Source: Paracyclopina nana (Eukaryota > Arthropoda > Copepoda > Cyclopoida > Cyclopettidae). From it: a stretch of 64,000 nucleotides of DNA. This document shows, in pieces, positions 31,401 to 44,000 of the stretch; within the stretch, counting starts at the first letter, position 1; the number at the start of each line of letters is the position of its first letter. The notes below the pieces were generated by a model. It worked only from the letters and a program-made list of their open reading frames with translations, was not told the origin of the DNA and did no database searches. Both the position numbers and the translations under genes were made by a program. The DNA is taken from assembly GCA_019096065.1 (NCBI GenBank), contig JAGUCH010000001.1:3038001-3102000 (forward strand). Reading direction: 5' to 3'.

Positions 31401-31458
31401 TGGTCGTGACGGGAGGCGAATTCACGGCGACCTCCGAAGACGATGTAGCCGAGGCCAT
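19487..31458 (-). CDS. osa: Osa / ARID1 (BAF250), ARID subunit of the BAP/BAF remodelling complex
   Basis: Sixteen coding exons, all in phase: 31458-31039, 30692-30537, 28647-28444, 28374-28324, 26341-25597, 25539-25142, 24984-24907, 24443-24243, 24127-23966, 23855-23567, 23470-23387, 23098-22698, 22541-22392, 22320-22189, 22079-21908, 21849-19487; 2001 residues. The long N-terminus is Pro/Gly/Tyr/Gln-rich. The ARID DNA-binding domain is at about 690-800 (LYEMDEHPDRRVFLDKLLNF, PTISKNPLDLFRLYLYTKER, TWKDIAAQLGIGASSSGAYT, YDRGGIDPGPILAQ). More low-complexity sequence follows. The C-terminal BAF250 domain, from about 1330, starts VQPVDGWRLVLALRSGLLME and includes DDEWWWDYLHVIRENVMVAL and FNIGVHSNLRMATSATMAA. 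A Lys/Glu-rich insert lies within it. Osa targets SWI/SNF complexes to genes, including Wnt targets in flies. The length is close to vertebrate ARID1. Confidence 0.95.
26342..28323 (-). other. osa intron containing a CpG-rich block
   Basis: From about 26400 to 28250 the sequence is much richer in G+C and CpG than the flanking introns. It has long open frames on both strands, which GC-rich DNA produces by chance. I found no family resemblance and no phase-compatible osa exon. The composition suggests an internal promoter, for example for a short Osa isoform starting upstream of the ARID exons. Confidence 0.5.
27994..28012. repeat. (CA)n microsatellite
   Basis: Nine or more uninterrupted CA units in the CpG-rich osa intron. 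Two further short CA runs lie nearby, around 28036. Confidence 0.9.
28648..30536 (-). other. osa intron, AT-rich, nothing recognisable
   Basis: This 1.9-kb intron lies between coding exons 2 and 3. Only short incidental open frames occur (around 29150-29480). A TGGTGATTTAG-like motif repeats near 29540-29610. No gene or mobile element was identified. Confidence 0.6.
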
Positions 31459-32128
31459 TTAGAACGTTGGCGCACACATTTTGATTTCAAAGTCACTGTT
31501 GGCACTAAAGCCGAGGTTTTGGCCTCCAAATGAATAGTGAATTTGTTGTTTTGAACAAAGTTGTCGTCTCTCCTCTCGTCAACCGGATCGGCAGCAGCTT
31601 GGTTTGAGGACGGCAGATTTTTGGGCCGATTGGGCAGGAAAATGGCCACCCGCCCGCCTACCGACTTCGAGCCAGACGCCAATGCAGAAAGGAGATTCTT
31701 CCGCGCCTTCTTCTTTTTGTTATTGTTAGGCACATAAAAAAAGATATACCGCTGCCAGTTGCCATTTCGCGAAAAAAAATATTAGAGCCAATAGATTTTT
31801 TCTCCTCTTTCACCGTTTGCGAATTCACGGAAAAAATATAGATCGCAATTTGTTTATAAAAATAACGCTCGATTCCAGACACAAAATAGTTCGGTGATAA
31901 TTCTTTTGGTTTTTGCCTAAAACGGTCATTAAATGCACAGCAAGTGCTTCATTTTAATATTTGACATATTTGTAAAATGGAAAGTTTGTGATTGCGAGGA
32001 AATTTTTTATTGTCGAGTATCTACTTATAAAACGGTCGTTTTCTGAATTTATAGGAAAGGTTGCGTTATATTCGGAGTATAAAGTTCCGTTAAATCATCC
32101 TTCTCGAACCGAGTCTCAGTTAAGCTGA
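31459..32128 (-). promoter_or_regulatory. upstream region of osa
   Basis: The 5' UTR and promoter of osa are expected here. The region is GC-rich close to the ATG (31460-31700), then AT-rich. No canonical Inr/DPE or TATA arrangement was found, so the start site is not placed. Confidence 0.45.
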
Positions 32129-32135
32129 TACTGAT

Positions 32136-32628
32136 TTAGTGATGGAACGAGCCGGAAATTTTCAGCTTGATCAAGCTTCAAGCTTTTAGAAATGTGTTCG
32201 AGCGATCCCAAGCTTTTGAAAATTATTATCAAGCTTTTTCAAGCTCGAAATTTCACATTTCAAGCTTTTTTCAACCTTTACACTTATTAAGTAATTTGAC
32301 CTAAGAAATAGCAATGAGTCACCAAAATTGCACAAATTACCCAAAAAGCGCAAATAAAGACAGAAATAGCTTTAACTTTGATTAAGTCCTTCACTCCCTC
32401 AAGTATTTGCTAATTTTAGAATTTGCCCTTTTTTGTTTTGATAAAAAGTGGATAAAGTTTTGAAATTTTTTGGCGTCAAGCTTTTTCAAGCTTTGTATTT
32501 TTTGGGTTCAAGCTTTTTCAAGCTTTTCAAAATGTGGTTCGAGCTATCCCAAGCTTTTTGCTTATGTAGCTCAAGCTGGGTTTTAGCTTCAAGCTTTCAA
32601 GCCAAGCTGAAACTCGTTCCATCACTAA
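32136..32628. mobile_element. hAT-like MITE with TIRs and target-site duplication
   Basis: The ends are perfect 16-bp inverted repeats, TTAGTGATGGAACGAG at 32136-32151 and its complement at 32613-32628. Identical 7-bp flanks TACTGAT lie at 32129-32135 and 32629-32635. Shifting the boundary by one base makes it close to the 8-bp duplication with T and A near the ends that is typical of hAT. The 493-bp interior codes for nothing and is filled with more than a dozen AAGCTT/TCAAGCTT units. Similarity continues inward past the terminal repeat (TTTCAGCTTG). Confidence 0.85.
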
Positions 32629-32978
32629 TACTGATAACTTGACCAGCCCAAGATGAGAATAAGAGCAGATCTTGATCTAAACTTTGTTAGCAATCGTTTT
32701 GTGAGCTCTCAATTAATTTGCACTTGGCATAGTTGTAATTGATTAACAAGTAACAACCGATTATAAAGCTTCCAGGCTAGTACCTGAATGCTCTCTCGTT
32801 TTTCGCCTAAAAAGCGGAAATTTTCGGATGTATAAAGTTTGAAAACCAAACACTAAGTCAATGACAAATATTTTTTGCTCTTTAGTAGGGTCGGCTTTTT
32901 CCCGAAATAGCTCAAATTAGAGTGCTTATCGAGCTCAGTGAAGTGAAGTGCAGTGTTGAACAGAAGACTCTTACCAAC

Positions 32979-33049
32979 ATGCTTGCTGCCGTGGTCATGT
33001 CCAAAGTTTGGCCAAGGCCCAAGCTATCCTATCATCCTCCAATCGTTAT
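32979..33049 (+). other. candidate alternative first exon (uncertain)
   Basis: A 23-codon open stretch from ATG 32979 (MLAAVVMSKVWPRPK) ends at a perfect GTAAGT donor at 33050. A TCAGTG Inr-like motif lies about 40 bp upstream. Splicing to the tincar coding exon at 38021 would be out of frame, reaching a stop after 13 codons. If it belongs to tincar it would therefore be a 5' UTR with an overlapping upstream reading frame. It might instead start an unrelated short transcript. Confidence 0.25.
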
Positions 33050-35460
33050 GTAAGTATTTCTTCCCGATGATTTTGCCTTTGCGTGATTCTCTACAAATTG
33101 ATAGTTGTCTTTGAAAATAGCTCAATGCTTACCGAATATCGATTTATTCTCAATATTGTTTTGAAAGAACGGATAAATCAATTCAGTTTTTGTTCCATTT
33201 ATGAAAAGCAAAATATTTACCAATATCTTTCCTCAATTTAAAGTTGTTGGGTAATTAATGTTTGCACTACGTACGCAGCCAACCCTCAATGTTTGAGCGT
33301 ATTTGTCTACCTTGAACATGCATGTTTTGTATGGGACTTTAATTACTTAACTTTGTGTGTTGCATGCATTACTACATACAAACGATAAACATGTCGAGGC
33401 TCTCCTTCATTCGAAAATGAAATACCAAGCCTCGCTTTTTGCCACACTTGCACTTGTGTGCGTTGCCGACTCGAGTTGCAAAATATGATGGCAGTTTGGC
33501 GAAATTATACTTTGCGATGCAGGCACAGTATTACTTTGGCGATTACATCAAATCTAGCTAGGGCTTGTAGCTCTAGTTTGTTGGTAGAAAACAGTTCCAA
33601 CCCTACGCGGATATTGCGTTTTCAGCTCCTTAAAGTGTCATTAGATAGCCTACTATCATTATCACGTCGGTAGGTCCCAATATTTTATTCCTAGTATTTT
33701 CGTGACATTGATGCTGAGAGCCAGTATTTCACAGGGATTCTTTTGACTTGAAAAAAAGCTCTCATTGCCTTTTTTAGCTTAAGCACGCCAAAGAAAATAC
33801 TGACAAAGCACTTTTTTCTCCCTTTTGAGTGCTCTCAAATAAGTCCTAACTTTGCTTGGGTATTTTTGTTCCCCCCCCGATTCAGCTAGGTACATAGCTG
33901 ACTTCACATTTGGCTCCAAAAAGTCCATTATTTCTTCTCGAGCTTCCTTGAAAAGTGGATGGCAGAATCCATTTACATTCGCAATTTTGACTAAATCTCG
34001 TTGATCTTGTCTTAAAAAATTCGAGCCTCCTTTGAGAGCAGCAACTTTTGGGTCCTCTTCAGCAGCAGTTGTAGAAGGAGTAGCAAGCAGGGCGGAGGGA
34101 AAGCCAATCTTGAGCCATCATCATTATGCGGAGTTTAGGCTTGAGGAAACATTGTCATATTCTGCAGTGACTTCAGTTCAACGACCTCCCTTTAAATGCT
34201 CAACTTTCTCAATTTAGGCCTGGCCATTATGTATTCTTGGAGCTGTAGGCTGTTGTCGGAGGTGTAAAATTGTACGAGATCCGCTTAGTCCTAAAAGGTC
34301 TTTATCCTTATTAATAGAAGTGCTGCAGCTGTGGCAGAAATGGCAGCATCATTATCGTCATGTTATTTGCTTTCTAGGCGAGGAAATGCTGGAAATTTGG
34401 TGACTGCTACGACGTTAGGTTAGCGGACGTGATTCGCATGCAGATCGCCTTGCTTGGAGCCTAAGTTTGCTCAAGCTAAAGGTAGGAGAGCTTGAGTTTG
34501 CGCTTCCAGCTTTTTTGCTTGACCGCAACAAAGCAGCAGAGGTCAGACCTCGCGATTCTGCATTTATTATTCAACTACCTCGATCAAAATTCGTAAGCCG
34601 TTTTTAATTACATGGGGAAAATGCTGCTTCTGTTGTTCAGGGTTTTTATGCTCAACTGCTGTCAATCGATACTCAATCCCCGAAGCAACAAAAAAGGAAG
34701 TAAATAAATAGTCGTAGATGTATAGTCTCCCAGGCGACCCTTCTGCTCAACTACACGCGTGTCGATAGTAGTAGAAAATCTGCTTGCTCCAGTAGCCGGA
34801 AAATGAATGGACTTTTAAGTGGCTAATCATTACTAGAGTCGTTACAATTAGGGGAAAGATTGCAACTCTGCAGCTCTCGCCATAAAGTGGCAATCGCCTA
34901 AATGAAAACCTTTTATTGCTTTCCCCGGAAATGTACATATCATGCAAACTGGACAGCATACACATTGGAGCCACAAGTGTTCCGAGATGTGCATTGCTGC
35001 TGCAGCAGTCAATAAAAGGGCGTGATCGGTCTGTGTGCAACGTTCATTACTGAAGCTATATGTAGGCAGGTCGATCACTTTATCATTCTGGGGGAAGAGC
35101 GCAAAAAACGAAAGCGGTCAGGACAGGTGACTGCAAAAAAAAAGAGCCAATTTCGCCCGTGCGACGTCCATTATCGATCCCGATGCGTGAGTAGCTCCAA
35201 AGAGGGTGGGGTCGCGTATGAGTAGTAGTTTAGCATTCTGTAGCCGTGTATGTATGGTCTTTGTAGCCGGTCATCAGTGCTGTGTGTGTGGCACCATGAA
35301 GGAGCAAAGGCAGCAGCAGCAGTCGTTTGGAGAAAGCCAAACACCGTCGAAGCCGGGAGCTCGCTCATTTTCAAGCCGGCGAGCTGACGCGGGCTCGTGC
35401 GCGGGGTTTTACCACACAATCATCCCAACTGACGAGCGAGGTTTGCCGGCGTCCTCCTTC
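33050..35460. other. non-coding stretch upstream of tincar
   Basis: No gene was recognised on either strand. Composition is mixed. The part from about 35280 becomes CpG-rich towards the promoter placed at 35461. Confidence 0.55.
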
Positions 35461-35576
35461 AGTTGTACAACGCCGTTTCGCGTGTGTGGACATGTGCGCA
35501 GCCCTCAAAAGCTGCAGTGACACCGTGCGTGAGGAATAGACCCAAACATCATGCCACCATTTCTGTGATCTTCAAC
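35458..35576 (+). promoter_or_regulatory. Inr + DPE promoter and 5' UTR exon, probably tincar
   Basis: TTCAGTT places +1 at 35461. GGACA occupies exactly +28 to +32 (35488-35492), matching the DPE consensus RGWYV. The transcribed sequence reaches a perfect donor AAC|GTAAGT at 35577, so the first exon would be 116 nt. It contains a five-codon upstream open frame starting at 35551. The next plus-strand acceptor leading to a good start is at 38020, eight bases before the tincar ATG. The link to tincar is inferred. Confidence 0.6.
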
Positions 35577-38020
35577 GTAAGTCCTGGCGAAAAAAAATGC
35601 TTCGATATATCATGGCTGAGGGATATTCCCTGGAGCTGCAGCTTCTGTTGAGGATAGGCAAAAAGTAGATTGCATCAACATACTTCATTTTAGGGGAGGA
35701 GGGCCATAAAATGTCACGCATAAAAGTGGGAAAATCTATCTTGTGGAAACATGTGTGCTCGCGTCGAGTGACTTTAGAGAATAGTCCGTTGTTCCCAACT
35801 GCTCTTATTGCCTTGTTCATGAGAAGTGAGAAGCTCTCACATGAGGCAAAAAAAGGAACGACGACGGATTTTTTGCCCCCGCTATTATATAGTAGCATAG
35901 TTGTATAATGGTAAAGAAGAATCACACTCTTATGGCTACATTATTCATCCTGGCTTAGCAGCATTGATGGGGAAAGAGGACAAAAAAGGGGGCTAATTTG
36001 GGGCCTCGTGTTATCTGTTGCTTTCTGGCAACGAAGCCAATAATTCCCATCTAGTTTCTTTTAGTCTACTCCATAAACTGGGTTGAGCTTGTTTCTCAAT
36101 TTCCATTTTGAATTTGAATCGGGGCTCAGCTGGAGCTCCGGCTTCCCTCCCACTTGTCAATTTAACAAGTCACTACTGCCTGGGAAAAAAACTGTAGTCA
36201 TGCCATGAGAGTCTTGCATCCCAAGTCTCCATTGATTGCAATATTTAGCTAGGATGAAGAAGGTTTCAACTATGCACTCATGCATAAGTTATCTCCAAAG
36301 TTCGCTCTTCAGCTACAGCTGTGAAGACTCGGTTTTCCACAAATGCAAGCCATATGGCAGCGTTTTATCTCCAATTACTTCTATCGGAGATGCACTCAAT
36401 TTTTAGCAATCATCATCTACGTTTGAAGCACGAGCTCTTGCAATTTCTCTGCCTGACCTCGCATCATTCTTCAACATATGGTTTCAGCTAATCATTGTAC
36501 TCGTGATGTTTTTGGTCGGAAATATGGCATACATAGCAGTTCTGGGCTTGCTCAATGGAAGCAAAGATGGATGAGCATGTTTCAAGAAGGGGGCTTGTGT
36601 ACTATAATCAAACACGACATGCTAAGTGTGTCCTAATATAGAGGGGGTTTGGACCTCACTCAAATCCTTTAATCTGATATCTCTCTGCTCAGGTGTGAGA
36701 TGATGGGGCTAACGCCCACCCTAGATGTTTTTCTCTCGTTGTTGGCTAAAATCTTGATATTTCGAACGGACATTTTTCAATTCCCCGACGTACGCAGAGC
36801 ATGGGAAATGGCGTAGCACAATCCTGTTTAATTGATGCCCGGAAGGGAGGAGGACTTTTTTCTCCATCAATCATGCTAAAGCTATAAAAACACGATGCTC
36901 ATTTTAATTGATGAGCTCTGCAGTGCTATAACCGGCACACCATCCACCCACGGGTTATTCCAGTGCAGCATTTTTCGTGCACTTCAATGCTTTAGTAGGT
37001 TTTTTTGCGGAAACTAACGCAAAATTGACGTGCGCTGCAAACGGGTTTTGGTTTTTTCCCCTACTTTCAAGGCCAATCAATCCAATGTTTGCTCCAAACG
37101 AATGTTGGCTGTCACAAAGATCAATAAAAGAGCATCATATTTAACTTCGCTCATGTTGCTACATCCCATGGGAATATAACGTCAAATGTCCCATAGAAGA
37201 TGAACGCATGTGCTAAATGCGGATCAATATTATGGTGCACACATGTTACATCTCGTTTGTGCTGTCAATAAAAGTGTCCGTCTAAAAAGGCTAAATCACC
37301 TCAGATTAATTTAACAGCGACGCTCCGTTTGATGAGGCGTTTGTCTGTAAGATAGCTGCATCTAATATAAATTAGCTGTAAGTATCTGCAATGTTACACT
37401 CTAAGTCAGCGCCTGAAAAAAGTGCAAATTGGTGCGAAAGGCGTAGAAGTGCCTGTATATATTTTATAAATCCCACTCTCATACCTGGATCAGCAGCTCT
37501 GTTCTCTATCTTTTTTTTTTTGCTAAAATGTTATGAATCGATGATTGCGATTGTTGATACTTTTATTCCAAGTAGGTGTCACCCATTCCCTGATTATTTT
37601 AATTGACATCTTTAAAAGGAGTTTGTGTTATCTTGTGTCACCTTTGTTGAAATAATTGAGGAATAGGAATCTGTTTCAAGCAAAGGGTCCCCTTCGAAAG
37701 GTAGCATATTTAGCTAATATTTGTGTGTTTCTTCAATATTAGTAATATTTGGCAAGTTTTGCAATTTCCTGCTTTTTATTGGCTTGCATGGCTCTGGCCC
37801 CAACCGTTGTAGCACACAGTATATACAGAACGCGCGCGAATCTCGGTCATTCTTGGCAATGCAATGCATTGGTCGACTAACTTTTCTAAAAACAAGTCAA
37901 TGCGTTGTATAATGAGCAAAGTCTCAGCGCGGAAGATCTTGTTTATGCATAGAAAAAATAACTCTGTAAACGACCGCCATTTAATTCTGTATGTGATCAA
38001 AAAGTAATTTTTTTTTCTAG
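35577..38020 (+). other. putative tincar 5' UTR intron
   Basis: It lies between the donor at 35577 and the acceptor TTTTTTCTAG ending at 38020. No coding sequence was seen. Short TCAATAAAAG motifs recur near 37121 and 37266, as also at 35009, without evident meaning. Confidence 0.5.
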
Positions 38021-38028
38021 GGCAGAAA

Positions 38029-41000
38029 ATGTCTACCATGAACCTAAACACAATTGACAGGGCCACGTTGAGGTCAAGCAACACGGTGAGCGGCGTGGCC
38101 ACCCACGGGAAGAGGCGGTGTTGTGATGTCCACTGCAACAACTTGTGGTCCATTTGGTACGGCCTCCTTGTGGTCCTACTCGAGGCCTTTGTTGTGTACA
38201 AATGCGTGTCTCGATTTCTGCTCTATTTGGCCTTGCCTTGGCCCGAGAGGAAACAGCCCTACTTGGAGCTCAACCTTTTTGTTGGCCTTGTGGGCGCCGG
38301 CGTGGTCCTCCTACCCTTCTACTTCATCTCGTTCATGTTCAAAATTGGCAATTTGGCCAATGACGGATACAAGTTAGGCTTCCAGATTTCGGCCTGTGCC
38401 ATGGATCCGCCGTCAGTGTTGGCCCAGTCTTCGGGGTTCATGCGAAATGCCTGGCACCACGGAGGCCCCACAGCTCCATTCATCCATCTCATTTCTGCCT
38501 TTTGCTTCATCATTCCCAAAGTATTCATCGAAGCCAAGCTCATTGAAGTGGGGTTCCTCGCTAATGGTAAGCCTCTTTTCCCCATGAATTTGGTTGTGTT
38601 GGCCATCAAAACTCAGCCAGCAGCACTTACCATTAATAGTTTTGCCTCCCTTGCGCTACAACTGCTCTTTTCCTCTCCCCCTTCAAGCATTACCCCCATT
38701 TTGAGAAACCTCTTATGAGTTTCTTTTTCTAGGACCTTTTTATTTTGCACCTGCAGGGAACAGATTTTTTGCACTGAAAACTTTCCTTTGATCAAATTTT
38801 GTTGCTGAGCCAGCTGGCATAAAAGCTATCTGCTGGTTCAATAAACGCGTGCAAAACAAGCAAACAAAATCAGCTTAATGTCAAACAGCTTTAAGCGATC
38901 ATAAGCTTAGGAGAGCTCATTAAAATGGCTCTTGAGTGAATTTTCTCAGAGAAAGCTCTTTCGTCGTTGTGAGGGAGTCAGTTATTGGGGGATGCCCCCT
39001 CAAGATACTAGGACAACATTATAGGGAAGGAGAAAAACCAGAAGCTACAACAGTCAGCATGAATAATGAAGATAGCATCGATTCGCGAGCTCAAGATGAT
39101 AAACTTCCCTTCCAACATCAATATTCTCGAGCAGAAAATCTGCTGCATCTGTGTGGCAGTGTTTACTTTCAACTAACATATCAAGGTGGTAAAGAATGTT
39201 CCACCAAAGTTCAGCCAAGTTGCTGATTCAATTTACAGCTGTGTGCAACCAGAGCCAACTCAGCGGAACCCTCAGCAAATAGCCTCTTTCTATTGGATTT
39301 CCCTCTCCCTCCACTTTGAGAAGTATCCTTTATAGTAGGCTCCCTAGCTGTCTTTAAAAAAGCGGACGTACTACTGTGCTGATCTTTGAGCAACTCCTCC
39401 TCATTAGCAAGTTCTTGCGCGCTTTGTTTTCTTTTCTAATGGAAAAACAAGGGTTGTAGCCTAATTTTGCCAGTTGTGTGCAAATAGAAAAAGTTTCCGT
39501 TTGAAAGCTGAAAGCATTTTTTCTGCATGTGTCACACTGATGCACTCACTACTATTCAAAAGTGGAGAGAGATGAATGGCTCATTCCATTAAGAATCATG
39601 CCAATGCTGCTTCTTTTGCGTTATACTTTCTGCGAAAGCGAAGGGGAGAAAGAAGGAAACGCTGAAAACAAACAGCAGAGTTACAAATGTTCTCAAACAA
39701 TGCGAAAGTTTTTGCTTGGCACATACTTTCTTATCTTCTTTCGCATCAAAGTTATCGTTGAGCATGAAACAACATTTCTGCAAAACTGCCTCCTTTTTCA
39801 CATTTTGAAAAGGGGGTCATGTTTTGATCGAAGCCAGGGATCCTTGTGTTGAGGGGGAATCAACAACAAAAGACAAGAAAGTTTATCCACTGCTGCTGTA
39901 TCCAGAAGGGTAGGGTGAAGTGATTGGCGACTCGCGTATAACGCTAAGGGAAAGTTGATAGTATGGTGACAGCAGCATTCGCGCCGAGATTCAAGCACGA
40001 TTTTTAACGCCTAGCTGTCGATATCGAGCAATGTTTTGCTGCTTGAGTGGGGTGCATTTTTCATGCACGTTATTGCTGCTTTCCACAACAATTTGAGAAA
40101 GCAATTGTGTGCGTTTTCACCGGAAACTTTAGCGTGACTTTGACGGTTTCTCCTGCTTACTTTATCAACAACGTACTATAACGGCCAGAAGGAAACTTTT
40201 ACTCGATCTCAGCTACCAAACAACTCCAACCTCTCTCAAAGGAACAGAGAGCGTAGCCAACTGCAACTTTGGCAGATAAATTAAAAGCCGTGTTACCTTT
40301 TTCTGCTTACAGAGAAAATCTGGAAGACTGACTTGGACTGGCTGATACCTCACCAGGACCGCCTCGTGATCCTCCATTTCCTCACTGGTGGCGCCATCAA
40401 CGCAACAACCTCAACCACAGCGGCGCCATTCCACCACCCCGCAGCGCAAATACGAGAGTATCTCGAGGCCGAGGACACGTGGTGGCCTTGCTCGCCTGAA
40501 TTCGTCAATTATGGCCTCGCTCTGCTCGTCTACTCGGTGAGATATCCGGCCGTGTTTTGGAACACCAACAAGGGCTTCTCATTCCTCTTCTCGCTCCAAC
40601 TGCTCGCGAATAGCGTCCAAAATCTGCTCGCGCTCGGGGGCATCTCAATCATGTACAAGGTGCAAATGTTGGGCCCGCAAAACGTGCTGCACAAATACGA
40701 GCCGTTTCTGCTCAACACGCCCATCTGCATGCTGCTCTACTGCCTCAGTTGCGTCATTGTGACCACCTCCTCGTGCGTCATGTATATGTACGGCTACCAA
40801 AAGTTTATGGCCTTCATCAACGTCGAGCGAGAGAAGAGCAATGTGGTGCTGCGAGAGGGCCGCACCTCGCTGTGGGCCTACTTTTCGCATTGCTCCGCCA
40901 TGTGTGTCCTCATCGCTTTGGCCGTATGCAACGGACCCCTACTCTACGACTACACACTTATCTACAAGGGCAGCCTCGACGGAACGGTTCTGGCTTGCGT

Positions 41001-44000
41001 CATCGGAACCATCATTCATCTGTTCCTCTGGATCGTTGTGTGGCTGTTTCTCACCGTGAAGCAGCAGTGGACCTTCAAGCTCCGCGTCACAGTGGGCAGG
41101 CACATGGTGAAAACTTCGAGGAGCATCAAGTTAGTCAACGATATCGACCTCGCTGACCGAGACTCGGACTCGATGCTCATTGTGGCCTTCGGGCGGACTT
41201 TTAGCGTCACTGACTCCGGGCCCAAAAAGCTCATCATGAACACGCTGGCCCGGGCTGCGATAGAGCGAGATCGGGCCCTCGACGAGCCGGGGGATGACGA
41301 GAGACTTTTGCAAAGTCCCAATACAGCCACCTTGGCCAGATCGAAAAAGCCTCGTATTGTAGCTGCCACTGCGTCGCCGCAGGGCTCGAGGCCAAAAGTG
41401 ACGTTTCACGAAGAAGATGCAGCAGGCTCGGCTTCGCACAGCCCGAGGTAAGTTTGCCTTTTATGCTAGAATTGCCGTTGTGCTTTAGAGCATCTGAGAG
41501 AGAGAGTTTAAAAAGTCGCGAACGAGGTCATCTTCTTTTTGTGCTCCTCTTTCCATCATCTGGCAGCTTTTGCGTCGTCGTCTTCGTCTGCCTAATAGGG
41601 CTTTGATCCAAGCTGTCAAGTTGACAAAAGCAGCCTCGCAACCACAATGGGTTTTCGGCTTGTATAGCTATTTGCATTGACAAATTTGATGACCTCGTTT
41701 TTGGCACATTTACTGCACATTATGTATGCATGATTGGTATTATTTTCATTTGATAGGCTCGGATCAGCTGCAACGGACATAATTTGCTCTCCGAGGCATG
41801 CAAGAACTGAGGCCAGAGTGGTGGCCTCCAACAACCAACTTCAGGTAAATAATGCCCTTGACACATCAAACGCAGCTCGGCATTTTTGCCGAGAGGCGGA
41901 CAAAACTATAATCCATTATGGCGAAAGTATAGCTGCTGCAACTCGATCCGCGAGTTTTTCGGACGTTGACATGATGGCAAAAGTTTTTTGTTTCTTTGCT
42001 GCACAAGATGAAAAAAAACTTTCTGATGCTACAGGATGATACCGATGATTGCTGCGACGAGCTTCCGCCCCCACCTGGACACGAAGAGGCTCATTTGATT
42101 TCACCATCCACGAGCGGCGGAGGCCACGGGCGGCTGGTCGTTTCGCCGAGGCCAAAGAAGACGCCAGTTCACGATATTCAGGTCCGTAGTAACGACAGAA
42201 CTAATTTCGAGCACACAATGAGAGAGCAATAATAAGGGTTGATGGTGAGCAATAAAGTTTGCTCCTAATAGGACCAACTTTCTCACTCTCCTTTGAGTAT
42301 ATTAGATCTGGAAAGGGGCTCTCTCTCTCATATGTGAGTGTAATAGAGTGGATGTACAAAAAGAACTTTTTCTTCCCTCTCGCGATCCTGCCTTTGCGCA
42401 GATATGCACAATTGTTGGGCACATTCCCTGCATAGGAGGATGACAATAAAGGCCAATGTTGCATGAAATTTTCCCTCACAATGTGTTCCCTTGGCGAGGA
42501 AAGCCGCGCTACATTATAGTCGCTCGGACGTGTGTGACCCTTATTTGCAAGCTTTACTGAATACCGATCGATCGATATAGGACTTCTTCAGTGGCCTTTT
42601 GATTGGCTTCGATCATGTTTTGGTCCTGTAAAAAGCCTTTATTGCAGCGCATAATTTCAGAAAACTCGTGTACCCTAGTTGCTAGGTACACTTATTTATG
42701 GGATAGCTCGTATGCGTCATTCCTCCTTTTGTGGCTCAAATGGAAAATGGTTAGGTTATCTCAAAAGGAGAAGGGGGCGATGGGGTTGCTGCTCATGTTA
42801 CTAACATTATTCTTCACTGTCCCGTAAGGCAAGAGCATGAGTTTTCTTCGCTTGAACTTTTCCCAGCCAACTTCGTGCGCGTAGTGGCGCTTCTATTACA
42901 AGCAAAATACATCGTTCAACTTTCTTCCCCTTTAGACAGCTCACTCTCATATGTTCATGCTTCTGCAGCAGGATCTTCATACCCCAAGGAGCAATCGTTC
43001 TTTGGACTCGGGCCTGCCACACGACGACCTCACACCGAGGTCGGACTCACTCAGCATGGCGAGCTCAGCCAGCCCACCCGACCACCAACATCACCATCCC
43101 CCGCAGCATCCCCAAATCAGCCGCGAGCTGCAGCAGCAGCACAGAAAATCCACAAGCATGGACGACATCAACATCAATGGAGGACCTCGCATGGTGCCTG
43201 CAGTGAATAGCGGTGCATGGAAAAGCTATTCGCTTCAAAGGGGAACGACGGCTCCGACTGAAGTGCCACCACCACAACCGCCAAATAATCCGATTTATGC
43301 ATCAACCACTACCAACCGAGATGGCACTGTCGTCATCCGGAGGCCAAATGGACCGCGTCAAGGTGAAGAGGAGGATATCTATGGCAGGTGCACGAACATG
43401 AAGCTCACTTCTTTCGTCGACAATAAGGCCGCTGCTGCTGCTGCTGCAGGCCTGCCACGCGACCCTCGAATAATTGATCTCACCATGTCGCCCAACGCGT
43501 CGCAAAACGGCCTCAATCACGTGGCGCAGCAGCCTCTTCCGTCGTCTCCCAGAACAAATTCCCCCGTGTCGCATCAATCGAATTTCAACACTCTTCCTGC
43601 TCAGGTGAATATATACCATTTATTGACTATATAGTAGGAAGCTTTCGCGAGTGTTCTACTATATTGATTGAAGGGGAAAACTTGGCGTGAGTCTTGCGCG
43701 ATATATATCTAGTATGGCTCAATTGTCGTAATTGTCAAGCCAATAAAGATTTATTGGAAGATAAATTACGCCTCTGCTGATGAATTTAGGTCAACGGCGG
43801 AGGAGGACTTCAGCAACACAAAGGTATACCCTTGGGATCATCTGGCCGCCTGCCCAACGGCAATGGTAGCTCAACCAACACTCTCCCAGCTCGTGTCAAT
43901 GGGGGCGTGGCCACGGGCCCCACTGGTCGCCATTTCAAACCGTTTGACCATCGGAGGATGAATCCGATGGCCGAAATCCAAGAAAATCCCTATCCTAACG

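Noticed and set aside
34979..37275. Recurring TCAATAAAAG motif (near 35009, 37121, 37266) as poly(A) signals or a repeat family
   Set aside because: Only three scattered copies without shared flanks. Chance occurrence in AT-rich DNA is likely.
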